DNA from: an uncultured Cetobacterium sp.
GTDB lineage: Bacteria; Fusobacteriota; Fusobacteriia; Fusobacteriales; Fusobacteriaceae
Direction: 5' to 3'
DNA length: 42,875 nucleotides
Assembly (NCBI RefSeq): GCF_947072685.1
Contig: NZ_CAMTIK010000017.1
Location: 1 to 42,875 of the forward strand
Shown here piece by piece: positions 24,391-31,938 of the stretch. The translations under genes and the position numbers were made by a program. The notes below the pieces were generated by a model. The model worked only from the letters and a program-made list of their open reading frames with translations, did no database searches and was not told the origin of the DNA. Position 1 is the stretch's first letter. The number at the start of each line of letters is the position of its first letter.

Positions 24391-25785
24391 ATGAAAAAAT
24401 TAGAGAGTGTTTTTAAGGAAAAATATAAAATATTTTTTATTGGTTATTTTGCATTGATTATTGGTATAGCATTTTTAAGATTTCCTGATATAAGAAATGA
24501 ATTGAAATATTTTGTAATAACTGACCAAATGTTAGAAAATAACAGGTTTTTAGTATTGAAATATTTCAATGAGTTATATCCAGATAAGCCACCTGTATAT
24601 TTTTGGTTATTATCTTTTTTGAGATCAATATCTAAAGAAAATTTTTATCCTTTAGCTTTGATATGTGGAGGAGTAATACCAGCGGGGATATCAGCTTTTT
24701 TTAGTTTTAAAATTTTAAAAAAACTTTGGGGAGAAGAGATGGCATATTTATCGACTTCAGTTTTGATAACCCTTCCCTACCTATTTGGAGTTTCTTTAGT
24801 TTTAAGAATGGATTACTTGATGATGATGTTTATAGTTATAACTTTATATATATTTTTTGATTCATATTATAATAAAGAAGTCATAAGTGATAAGCAAATA
24901 ATAATTTTTTACTTTTCAATTGGCTCAGGGATTTTAGTAAAAGGTGGTGGCGCATTTGCAATCCCAATGATAACCATACTCACCTTTTTATTTTTAGATA
25001 AGAATTTGAAGTTTTTAAAAAAATTAAGACCATTTCTGGGTTTAATAATTTTAATGGCTATTTTAGGCGGATGGTTTTTTGCATTATCACTAAATGAAGA
25101 TGGGAAAGAGTATGTGAAGTTATTATTAGGACAGGAAACATTGGGAAGAATGGTCAAGGCTAAAGCACACACAAAACCAATCTATTATTATATTCGTCAG
25201 CTTCCATTAACAACTCTACCATTAGCACCATTTTTTATAATGGGGATTTATTCTCTTTTGAAAAAAATAAAGAGTTTTAAAACTTGGAAGAGCATCGATA
25301 AAATAAGTTTTTGTTGGTTTGTTCCAAATCTTGTATTTTTTAGTTTTTTAAGTGGAAAATTAGAGATCTATATGTTACCTCTATACCCAGCAATAGTTAT
25401 AATATCATTAAGATTTGTAGAGAAAACTTGGAGTGGAACAAAGGAAAAAATACTAAAAAAAATATTGTATATAAATTTATCGGTTATATTTATTTTGTTA
25501 CTAGCACTGCCATATTATAATAAAAATTATACATTAAAACCTGTGGTGGATTTTTTAGTAGAATCAAACGATAGAGTTTTTAGCTATAGGTTTGTAGATG
25601 CTAAAAATATAACTTACGAAATTAAAAGAGATTTTATAGAGGAAATACCTTTGGATAGGGTAGAAAAACTTTCTGAAGGAGATTTGATTGTAGTTAAAAA
25701 CAAATATAGAGCTGAATTGGAGAGATTAAAGGTAGAAGAGGTTTATACAAATAAAGAGTACAGTATTTTAATAAAAATAAATTAA
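24391..25785 (+). CDS. GT39-type lipid-linked sugar transferase (ArnT-like) 1
   Basis: This 464-residue integral membrane protein has about ten or more hydrophobic segments. The motif LYPDKPPVYFWLLS near residue 65 is typical of the ArnT/PMT (GT39/GT83) family, which transfers sugars from polyprenyl phosphate to lipid A or proteins on the periplasmic face. A short soluble region of about 70 residues ends it. It starts 8 bases after ugd. A second ArnT-like gene follows, so the two may modify different acceptor positions. The acceptor cannot be read from sequence. Confidence 0.82.
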   Translation: MKKLESVFKEKYKIFFIGYFALIIGIAFLRFPDIRNELKYFVITDQMLENNRFLVLKYFNELYPDKPPVYFWLLSFLRSISKENFYPLALICGGVIPAGISAFFSFKILKKLWGEEMAYLSTSVLITLPYLFGVSLVLRMDYLMMMFIVITLYIFFDSYYNKEVISDKQIIIFYFSIGSGILVKGGGAFAIPMITILTFLFLDKNLKFLKKLRPFLGLIILMAILGGWFFALSLNEDGKEYVKLLLGQETLGRMVKAKAHTKPIYYYIRQLPLTTLPLAPFFIMGIYSLLKKIKSFKTWKSIDKISFCWFVPNLVFFSFLSGKLEIYMLPLYPAIVIISLRFVEKTWSGTKEKILKKILYINLSVIFILLLALPYYNKNYTLKPVVDFLVESNDRVFSYRFVDAKNITYEIKRDFIEEIPLDRVEKLSEGDLIVVKNKYRAELERLKVEEVYTNKEYSILIKIN

Positions 25786-25811
25786 AATTTAATTTAACAT
25801 CTGGAGGAGTT

Positions 25812-27401
25812 GTGTCAAAAAATAAAAAAATATTGTTAATATCGTTGTTGAGTGTCATATCATTTTTTAGTACACTCTGGATAAGAGGAGCGGACTTAAT
25901 GGAGTCTAGAAATTTTATTTCAGCCAGAGAGATTGTTATAAATAATGAGTGGTTTGTGACAACACTTAATGGAGAGTATAGATTTGAAAAGCCCCCACTA
26001 CCCACATGGCTAACAGCAGCAGTTATGAAAATTTCTAATAATTTTTCTGATGAATGGTTACTACGACTACCAGTCGCATTAATTTGCTTACTGTTAATCT
26101 ATTATATATATAAGCTGGTAAAGATATTTTCAAACTCTGAAAATCTAGCTTTTATAACATCTTTTGTTGCGGCAACAACGTTTATGTTAACAAAAATAGG
26201 TGCTGAAAATGCGTGGGATGCATATCCGTATGTATTTATGTTTGGAGTAATAACTTATTTGGTTACAGGAGTTAAAACTCAAAAATTATCAGATTTTTTA
26301 TTGAGTGGAGTTTTATTTGCCTGTTCACTTTTAAGCAAAGGACCTGTAGCTATTTATGGGATGCTTCTTCCGTTTGTACTGTCATATATCTATATATATA
26401 AATTTGAGGAGATACGAAAGAACAAAACTGGAATATTATTATCTTTTGTAATAGGTATTTTATTAGCAATAATTTGGCCTGTTGGAATGATAATTGAGAA
26501 TAAAGACCTTTTTTTCTCGGTTTTAAATAAAGAGAAAGATACTTGGACAAGTAAACATGTCAGAGGATTTTTTTATTATTTTAATTATTTTGCATACATG
26601 GGTTCTTGGGCAATCTTCTCAATAGTTCCATTTTTAAAAAAATGGAATTTTAGGGATGAAAAAAGAAATAAATTTTTTAGATTTGGAATAATTTGGAATC
26701 TTTTGACATTGCTCTTTTTATCGCTTATAAAAATGAAGAAAGAAAGATATGGATTGCCAATTTATATAGTCTCAACCATTCCTGTCGGAATAATTTTAGA
26801 TTATTATCTAAATAAAAAATGGGAGCTTTTTAAAAAATTTGATCGAATTATCTTCTATATTCAATTTATTTTGATAGTGATTGTGAGTTTAGCGGGAGTA
26901 TTTATATTAAAATGGAAATCATATTCGCTTAATTTTAAAAATTATTGGTTATTTTTAATATTTATAGGGTTATTTATATATATAGTAGTTGATTTATTTA
27001 AAAGTTATCTCAGAGAAAAAGATAAATTTAAGAAAAAAATAGTTTTATACAGTGGGTTAATATTGGTATTAGTGAACGTGAGTTTAACTTGGATAATTGA
27101 GAAGGATATAAGAGGAAAAAATAAGAATGAACATTTATTGTTAGAAACATTACAAAAATCTAAATTAGAATACCCCATATATTCTGAAGATTTTTCAATT
27201 GAAGATGTTTGGAATGTTGGAAAAGAAGTGATTAAGTTAACACCTGAAAAAAAATTACCAAATAAATTTTATTATTTAAGTGGAAGAAAAATAGATGAAA
27301 AAAAATTTAAAGAATATAAAATAGAGTTAAAAGATGATTTTTATAGATTTAAGAATAATAATAAAATTATATATCTATATTTTTTAGAAAAAATTAAATA
27401 A
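25812..27401 (+). CDS. GT39-type lipid-linked sugar transferase (ArnT-like) 2
   Basis: This 529-residue multi-span membrane protein contains LNGEYRFEKPPLPTWLTAA near residue 60, matching the ArnT EKPP motif, and SKGPVAIYG further on. The C-terminal region of about 130 residues is largely outside the membrane. It starts with GTG at 25812 after GGAGGAG, 26 bases after the first ArnT-like gene, and is the last gene before a 15-bp terminator hairpin. It is only distantly similar to the preceding gene, so it is not a recent duplicate. Confidence 0.83.
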   Translation: MSKNKKILLISLLSVISFFSTLWIRGADLMESRNFISAREIVINNEWFVTTLNGEYRFEKPPLPTWLTAAVMKISNNFSDEWLLRLPVALICLLLIYYIYKLVKIFSNSENLAFITSFVAATTFMLTKIGAENAWDAYPYVFMFGVITYLVTGVKTQKLSDFLLSGVLFACSLLSKGPVAIYGMLLPFVLSYIYIYKFEEIRKNKTGILLSFVIGILLAIIWPVGMIIENKDLFFSVLNKEKDTWTSKHVRGFFYYFNYFAYMGSWAIFSIVPFLKKWNFRDEKRNKFFRFGIIWNLLTLLFLSLIKMKKERYGLPIYIVSTIPVGIILDYYLNKKWELFKKFDRIIFYIQFILIVIVSLAGVFILKWKSYSLNFKNYWLFLIFIGLFIYIVVDLFKSYLREKDKFKKKIVLYSGLILVLVNVSLTWIIEKDIRGKNKNEHLLLETLQKSKLEYPIYSEDFSIEDVWNVGKEVIKLTPEKKLPNKFYYLSGRKIDEKKFKEYKIELKDDFYRFKNNNKIIYLYFLEKIK

Positions 27402-27410
27402 AAATATTCT

Positions 27411-27455
27411 AATACGCTCTTAAGTTGTAAATTTCACGACTTAAGAGCGTATTTT
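27411..27455 (+). terminator. Strong hairpin ending the envelope operon
   Basis: AATACGCTCTTAAGT (27411-27425) pairs perfectly with ACTTAAGAGCGTATT (27439-27453), a 15-bp stem with a 13-base loop, followed by only a short T-run. The -35 of the mgtA promoter abuts its right arm. Confidence 0.75.
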
Positions 27456-27482
27456 GTTAAGACCACTTTTAAAGGATAAAAT
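27454..27482 (+). promoter_or_regulatory. Promoter of the Mg2+ ATPase gene
   Basis: TTGTTA (27454-27459) and TAAAAT (27477-27482) are 17 bases apart, directly after the terminator hairpin. The leader to the start at 27535 is then only about 45 bases, too short for an M-box type Mg2+ riboswitch. Confidence 0.65.
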
Positions 27483-27534
27483 ATATTTGAGGAGTACTAT
27501 AAAAATAAGTAGTCTAATTTTAAAGGCGGTGCAT

Positions 27535-30150
27535 ATGGAAAAATATGAAATGGAAAAGCAGATAAAACAATCATTGATATTCTATTCAAAATCTAATATA
27601 GAAGCTTTATATCAAGAGTTTAAAAGTGGAGAAGAGGGATTGAATTCAAATATCGCAGAGGAAAAATTAAAGATATATGGACTAAATGAAATATCTAGTC
27701 AAAAATCTAAAGTGTGGTATATTCAATTGTTTTTAGCATTTATAAATCCATTTAATTTTATACTGGGGACCTTAGCTATAGTTTCAATTTTTACGGATGT
27801 AATTTTTGTCAGTAAAGAAAATAGGAGTTGGGTTTCTATATTTTTAATACTATCTATGATTCTTGTCAGCAGTTTAATAAAATTTATACAGGAGTATAAA
27901 TCCAATAAAACAGCGGAACATTTAAAAGCATTGATAGTGACTAAGGTTTCAGTTTTAAGAGATAGTGTTTGGAAAGATATAGACTTAAAAAAAATTGTAC
28001 CTGGAGATTTGATAAAATTAGCAGCAGGAGATATTGTACCTGGAGATTTAAGAGTTATTAAAAGTAAAGATTTATTTATAAGCCAATCGGTTTTAACAGG
28101 GGAATCAGATCCTGTAGAGAAGTCTGTAAATTTAGCAAAAGAAAGTATTATAATATCTGAAATATCCAATTTGGCATTGATGGGAACAAATGTACTCAGT
28201 GGGTCTGCTGTGGGGATAGTTTTACATACAGGTGGGATGACGTTTTTAAGCACAATAAGTGAAAGCTTAAGCGGAGTGAAGATTGAAACTAGTTTTGAAA
28301 AAGGGATTGATGATATCTCAAAACTTTTAATTAAGTTTATGTTTTTAATGGTTCCAATTGTATTTTTTATAAATGGATATTTAAAAAATGAGTGGTTTGA
28401 ATCTCTTCTTTTTAGTTTATCTGTTGCAATTGGATTAACACCAGAGATGTTACCTATGATAGTGACTGGAAATTTGACTAAAGGAGCTATTGAGCTATCT
28501 AAGAAGAAAACAATAGTAAAAAAACTTGATTCAATACACAATTTTGGAGCAATGAATATCCTTTGTACTGATAAGACAGGGACTTTAACACTGGATAAAG
28601 TATCTGTTGTAAAATATTTAAATTTACATGGAGAACAAGATGAAAACGTGTTATATTTTGGATATTTAAATAGTTTTTTTCAAACAGGATTAAAAAATCT
28701 TATGGATAGAGCAATTCTTGATTTTGAAGATCAGCATTCGCATATAAAAAATGAATATAAAAAAATAGATGAACTTCCTTTTGATTTTGATAGACGAAGA
28801 ATGTCAGTTATTTTAGAAAATAACTCAAAACAAAGAGTTATGATAACTAAGGGAGCTATTGAAGAGATGTTGGCAATATCTAAATTTGCAGAGATTGATG
28901 GAGTAATAATGCCTTTGGAAGATGAGGTAGGTAATAGAATAAAGAGTTTAGTTAATGATTTGAATAATGACGGAATGAGAGTTATAGGAATCAGTAAAAA
29001 AATACTATCGATGGAAAGAGAGTTGAATTTTACAGTTAAAGATGAAGCAGATGTAATTTTTATAGGAGTTTTAGGATTTTTAGACCCAGCTAAGGACGGC
29101 GTTGGAGATGTTTTGAAATCACTAAGCGAGTATGGTGTGAGTGTTAAAATTCTTACAGGAGATAATGAATTAGTTACTAGAAAGGTTTGTAGAGATATAG
29201 GAATTGATACAAGTAATACAATAGATGGCGAGCTAATAGACAGTTTAAAAGATATCGAATTGAAAAAACTTTTGAACAACACTACAATATTTTGTAAATT
29301 ATCACCGACAAATAAGTCTAGGATTATAAAGCTACTCCAAGAGATGGGAAATACAGTTGGATTTATGGGGGATGGAATAAATGATTCCCCTGCTTTAAGA
29401 CGGGCGGATGTTGGAATATCCGTAGATACAGGGGTAGATATAGCTAAAGAATCAGCTGAAATAATTCTTTTGGAAAAGGATCTAACTGTTTTATTAGAAG
29501 GGGTTATTGGTGGAAGGAAGGTATTTACAAATATGACAAAATATTTGAAAATGACAGCTTCATCAAATTTTGGAAATGTCTTTAGTGTAGTTATAGCGAG
29601 TGCATTCTTACCATTTTTACCAATGTTACCAATCCAGATATTGTTTCAAAATCTTTTGTATGATATCTCACAAATCTCAATTCCATGGGATAATGTAGAT
29701 GAAGATGAGATTTTAAAACCTAAAAATTGGAGTGCAGAAAGCATAGGGACATTCATGATATATATAGGTCCTATTAGTTCTATTTTTGATGTATTAACAT
29801 TTTTATTGATGTTTTATGTATTTAAGGCAAATACGATAGAGACACAGGCACTATTTCATACGGGCTGGTTTATAGAGAGTATTCTTTCGCAAACACTGAT
29901 AATTCATTTGATAAGAACAAGAAAAATACCATTTATAGAATCTAATGCCAATATAAAAGTGATATTATTGACCTCTATAGTGATGATATTTGCAATAATT
30001 GTACCCTATACAAGATTAAATATAAGTCTAGGATTTGTTCCAATTACACCATCTTATTTTATGTGGGTTGCTTTAATGTTGTTTGGATATTTTCTTCTTA
30101 TTTTAGCTATGAAAAAATATTATATTAAAAAATTTAAAAATTGGTTGTAA
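27535..30150 (+). CDS. mgtA: Magnesium-translocating P-type ATPase MgtA
   Basis: This P3B-type ATPase imports Mg2+. The chosen start ATG 27535 gives 871 residues and has AAAGGCGG just upstream; an earlier in-frame start at 27454 lies inside the promoter. Landmarks in order are the actuator motif VLTGESDPVEKS, the MgtA-specific M4 motif GLTPEMLPMIVTGNL, and D346 in LCTDKTGTLTLDK. These are followed by KILTGDNELVTRKV, GFMGDGINDSPALRRADVG, and a C-terminal membrane domain. M4 clearly separates it from the Ca2+-type pump at 18279-20840. It follows the envelope operon on the same strand but has its own promoter. Confidence 0.94.
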   Translation: MEKYEMEKQIKQSLIFYSKSNIEALYQEFKSGEEGLNSNIAEEKLKIYGLNEISSQKSKVWYIQLFLAFINPFNFILGTLAIVSIFTDVIFVSKENRSWVSIFLILSMILVSSLIKFIQEYKSNKTAEHLKALIVTKVSVLRDSVWKDIDLKKIVPGDLIKLAAGDIVPGDLRVIKSKDLFISQSVLTGESDPVEKSVNLAKESIIISEISNLALMGTNVLSGSAVGIVLHTGGMTFLSTISESLSGVKIETSFEKGIDDISKLLIKFMFLMVPIVFFINGYLKNEWFESLLFSLSVAIGLTPEMLPMIVTGNLTKGAIELSKKKTIVKKLDSIHNFGAMNILCTDKTGTLTLDKVSVVKYLNLHGEQDENVLYFGYLNSFFQTGLKNLMDRAILDFEDQHSHIKNEYKKIDELPFDFDRRRMSVILENNSKQRVMITKGAIEEMLAISKFAEIDGVIMPLEDEVGNRIKSLVNDLNNDGMRVIGISKKILSMERELNFTVKDEADVIFIGVLGFLDPAKDGVGDVLKSLSEYGVSVKILTGDNELVTRKVCRDIGIDTSNTIDGELIDSLKDIELKKLLNNTTIFCKLSPTNKSRIIKLLQEMGNTVGFMGDGINDSPALRRADVGISVDTGVDIAKESAEIILLEKDLTVLLEGVIGGRKVFTNMTKYLKMTASSNFGNVFSVVIASAFLPFLPMLPIQILFQNLLYDISQISIPWDNVDEDEILKPKNWSAESIGTFMIYIGPISSIFDVLTFLLMFYVFKANTIETQALFHTGWFIESILSQTLIIHLIRTRKIPFIESNANIKVILLTSIVMIFAIIVPYTRLNISLGFVPITPSYFMWVALMLFGYFLLILAMKKYYIKKFKNWL

Positions 30151-30155
30151 AAAAA

Positions 30156-30187
30156 TAAGAGAGCGATAAGCTCTCTTAGATTTTTTT
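30156..30187. terminator. Bidirectional terminator between mgtA and yjdM
   Basis: TAAGAGAGC (30156-30164) pairs with GCTCTCTTA (30170-30178) around the loop GATAA. An A-run lies to the left and a T-run to the right, so it can serve both convergent genes. It includes the yjdM stop codon. Confidence 0.8.
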
Positions 30188-30514
30188 TACAAATTCAGAT
30201 TTTAGTTTCATAGCACCAATACCATCAATTTTACAATCGATATTGTGATCTCCATCAACTAATCTGATATTTTTTACTTTTGTACCAATTTTAACAACAG
30301 ATGAACTACCTTTTATTTTTAAGTCTTTAATAACTGAAACAGTATCTCCATCAACTAAAAGAGTTCCATTTGCATCTTTAACAGTAAGTGTATCCTCAGA
30401 GTCATCATTCGATTCCATAGACCACTCATAACTACATTCAGGACAAACAAGAAGATTTCCATCCTCATAAGTGTATTCTGAATTACATTTTGGGCAATTT
30501 GGTAAATTTGTCAT
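30176..30514 (-). CDS. yjdM: YjdM/PhnA family zinc-ribbon protein
   Basis: This 112-residue protein begins [19 protein letters not shown] and has a second pair of cysteines in [10 protein letters not shown], forming an N-terminal zinc ribbon. The C-terminal half (about 45-112) with [25 protein letters not shown] is the PhnA/YjdM beta domain. The start at 30514 is preferred to an in-frame ATG 45 bases upstream because GGAGAAAT lies between them and the family starts here. Despite the old PhnA name, no phosphonate role is established and no phn genes are near. A good promoter lies at 30548-30576. Confidence 0.92.
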   Translation of the reverse strand: MTNLPNCPKCNSEYTYEDGNLLVCPECSYEWSMESNDDSEDTLTVKDANGTLLVDGDTVSVIKDLKIKGSSSVVKIGTKVKNIRLVDGDHNIDCKIDGIGAMKLKSEFVKKI

Positions 30515-30547
30515 ATTATTTCTCCATTCTATATAAAAATTACTTAT

Positions 30548-30576
30548 ATTATAGAACATATTTTAAAATTTTTCAA
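30548..30576 (-). promoter_or_regulatory. Promoter of yjdM
   Basis: On the minus strand TTGAAA (plus 30571-30576) and TATAAT (plus 30548-30553) are 17 bases apart, about 34 bases before the start codon at 30514. Confidence 0.8.
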
Positions 30577-30633
30577 GGAAACAAAGTTAAACTTCTGAAT
30601 ATTTGTTTATAACTTATTTTAAGGGGAAGATTC

Positions 30634-31422
30634 ATGGATAAACTTAATGACAATTTAACGGCGATCAATGAAAATGATATTCTTTATTTAGCTAGTTATG
30701 TTGGAAAGCTAATATTGGAATCTGGTGGAGAAACTTATAGAGCAGAGGATATGGTGGATAAAATATGTAGTTATTACGGTCTCCAATCAAACTCCTTCGC
30801 AGTGTTGTCAAGTATTTTAACAACAATAAGAGGCAAAGAGAGGCGATTTTTTACAAATATAGAAAAAATTAGAATCAGGACAATCAATGTGGATAAAATA
30901 ACACAATTAAGTAATTTGGTTAGAGATATAGATAAATATACATTTAAAGAGTTTTTAACTCAAATACAAGAGATAGATGAACAAAAAGCAAATAGATTTG
31001 TATATACTTTGATAGGGAACTGTTTAGCTGCAGGAGCATTTGCATTTTATTTTAATGGAAATTATAGGGACTGTATAGCTTCTATAATAGGAGCGCTGTC
31101 TATTTCAATGTTGGGATATTATTCAGCAAAATTACAGATAAACAATTTCTTTTTGAACTTAGTTGGAGGTATAGTTTGCTCATTGTCAGCATACATTTGT
31201 TTTAAATGGGGAATTATATTTAATATTTCAATTTCAGTTATTTCAACGCTTATGCTTTTAGTTCCAGGAATAGCATTTACTAATTCAATAAGAGATTTGA
31301 TAGCCGGAGATTTAGTTTCTGGTATAGCGAGAGGGGTAGAGGCGTTTATGATTGGAACTGCGCTTGCCATTGGTTCTGGAATTACATTATCTATCATAAA
31401 AACATTAGGAGGATTCCTATGA
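30634..31422 (+). CDS. Threonine/serine exporter, ThrE N-terminal part (DUF1212)
   Basis: This 262-residue protein has a cytoplasmic N-terminal region of about 120 residues followed by about five membrane segments. ASYVGKLILESGGETYRAEDMV near residue 16 and LLVPGIAFTNSIRDLIAGDLVSG near 210 are the hallmarks of the ThrE/YjjP family. In Corynebacterium the two halves form one protein exporting threonine and serine; here, as in many bacteria, they are two genes. It starts after AAGGGGAAG and overlaps the next gene by 4 bases (ATGA). Confidence 0.9.
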   Translation: MDKLNDNLTAINENDILYLASYVGKLILESGGETYRAEDMVDKICSYYGLQSNSFAVLSSILTTIRGKERRFFTNIEKIRIRTINVDKITQLSNLVRDIDKYTFKEFLTQIQEIDEQKANRFVYTLIGNCLAAGAFAFYFNGNYRDCIASIIGALSISMLGYYSAKLQINNFFLNLVGGIVCSLSAYICFKWGIIFNISISVISTLMLLVPGIAFTNSIRDLIAGDLVSGIARGVEAFMIGTALAIGSGITLSIIKTLGGFL

Positions 31423-31880
31423 ACTATATAATAATTCAAGTCATTGCAGCAATATTTGCAACATATGGATTTGGGATAATCTTTAATGTTAGAGGCAAAA
31501 AAAATATATTTGGAAGCTTTGGAGCAGGAATAGGTTGGTTGGTATATAGTTTACTAAATCAAAAAGGTTTTACTTATTTTATATCATATACAGCCGCAGC
31601 CGCGTCAATAACAATATATTCAGAACTTTTATCAAGAAAAATGAAAGTTCCAACAGTAGCATTTTTATATCCTGGAATGATTCCACTTGTTCCTGGCGGG
31701 GGGATATATTATACAATGTATTACATAGTTCAAGATAATATTTCCCAAGCTGTAGGGAAGGGAATCGAAACATTTATAATATCTGGTTCTATTGCAATTG
31801 GTATTCTTAGTGTTTCAACTTTTTCTCAACTTTTTTATCGAATAGTTAAGAAAAAAGAGTATGATGACAAGAAATATTAG
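31419..31880 (+). CDS. Threonine/serine exporter, ThrE C-terminal part (DUF3815, YjjB-like)
   Basis: This 153-residue membrane protein has about four or five segments and the motif FLYPGMIPLVPGGGIYYTMY, typical of the YjjB/ThrE C-terminal half. Its start overlaps the stop of the ThrE N-terminal gene by 4 bases, so the two are translated together and presumably form one transporter. No amino-acid biosynthesis genes lie near, and the true substrate could be another small carboxylate, as suggested for YjjPB. Confidence 0.9.
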   Translation: MNYIIIQVIAAIFATYGFGIIFNVRGKKNIFGSFGAGIGWLVYSLLNQKGFTYFISYTAAAASITIYSELLSRKMKVPTVAFLYPGMIPLVPGGGIYYTMYYIVQDNISQAVGKGIETFIISGSIAIGILSVSTFSQLFYRIVKKKEYDDKKY

Positions 31881-31896
31881 TCTTTATTGTTTTTTA

Positions 31897-31905
31897 TGTT
31901 ATAAT
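31897..31905 (+). promoter_or_regulatory. Extended -10 promoter element of the recQ gene
   Basis: TGTTATAAT at 31897-31905 is an exact extended -10. No good -35 is seen. It lies 34 bases before the recQ start and 17 bases after the previous stop codon. Confidence 0.6.
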
Positions 31906-31938
31906 ATAAGGACCAATTAAGAATAAAAGGGAGATATT

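Noticed and set aside
27483-27534. Magnesium riboswitch (M-box) upstream of mgtA
   Set aside because: The leader after the predicted start is about 45 bases, far shorter than an M-box, and none of its structure is visible.
27723-28541. Long open frame on the minus strand opposite mgtA (272 codons)
   Set aside because: It lies wholly inside the well-supported mgtA gene, encodes a low-complexity Ser/Ile/Thr/Phe-rich product typical of antisense AT-rich frames, and has no ribosome binding site or family motif.
30176-30514. Phosphonate catabolism role for the PhnA-named gene
   Set aside because: No phn genes are near and the family name is historical. Only the zinc-ribbon YjdM assignment is supported.
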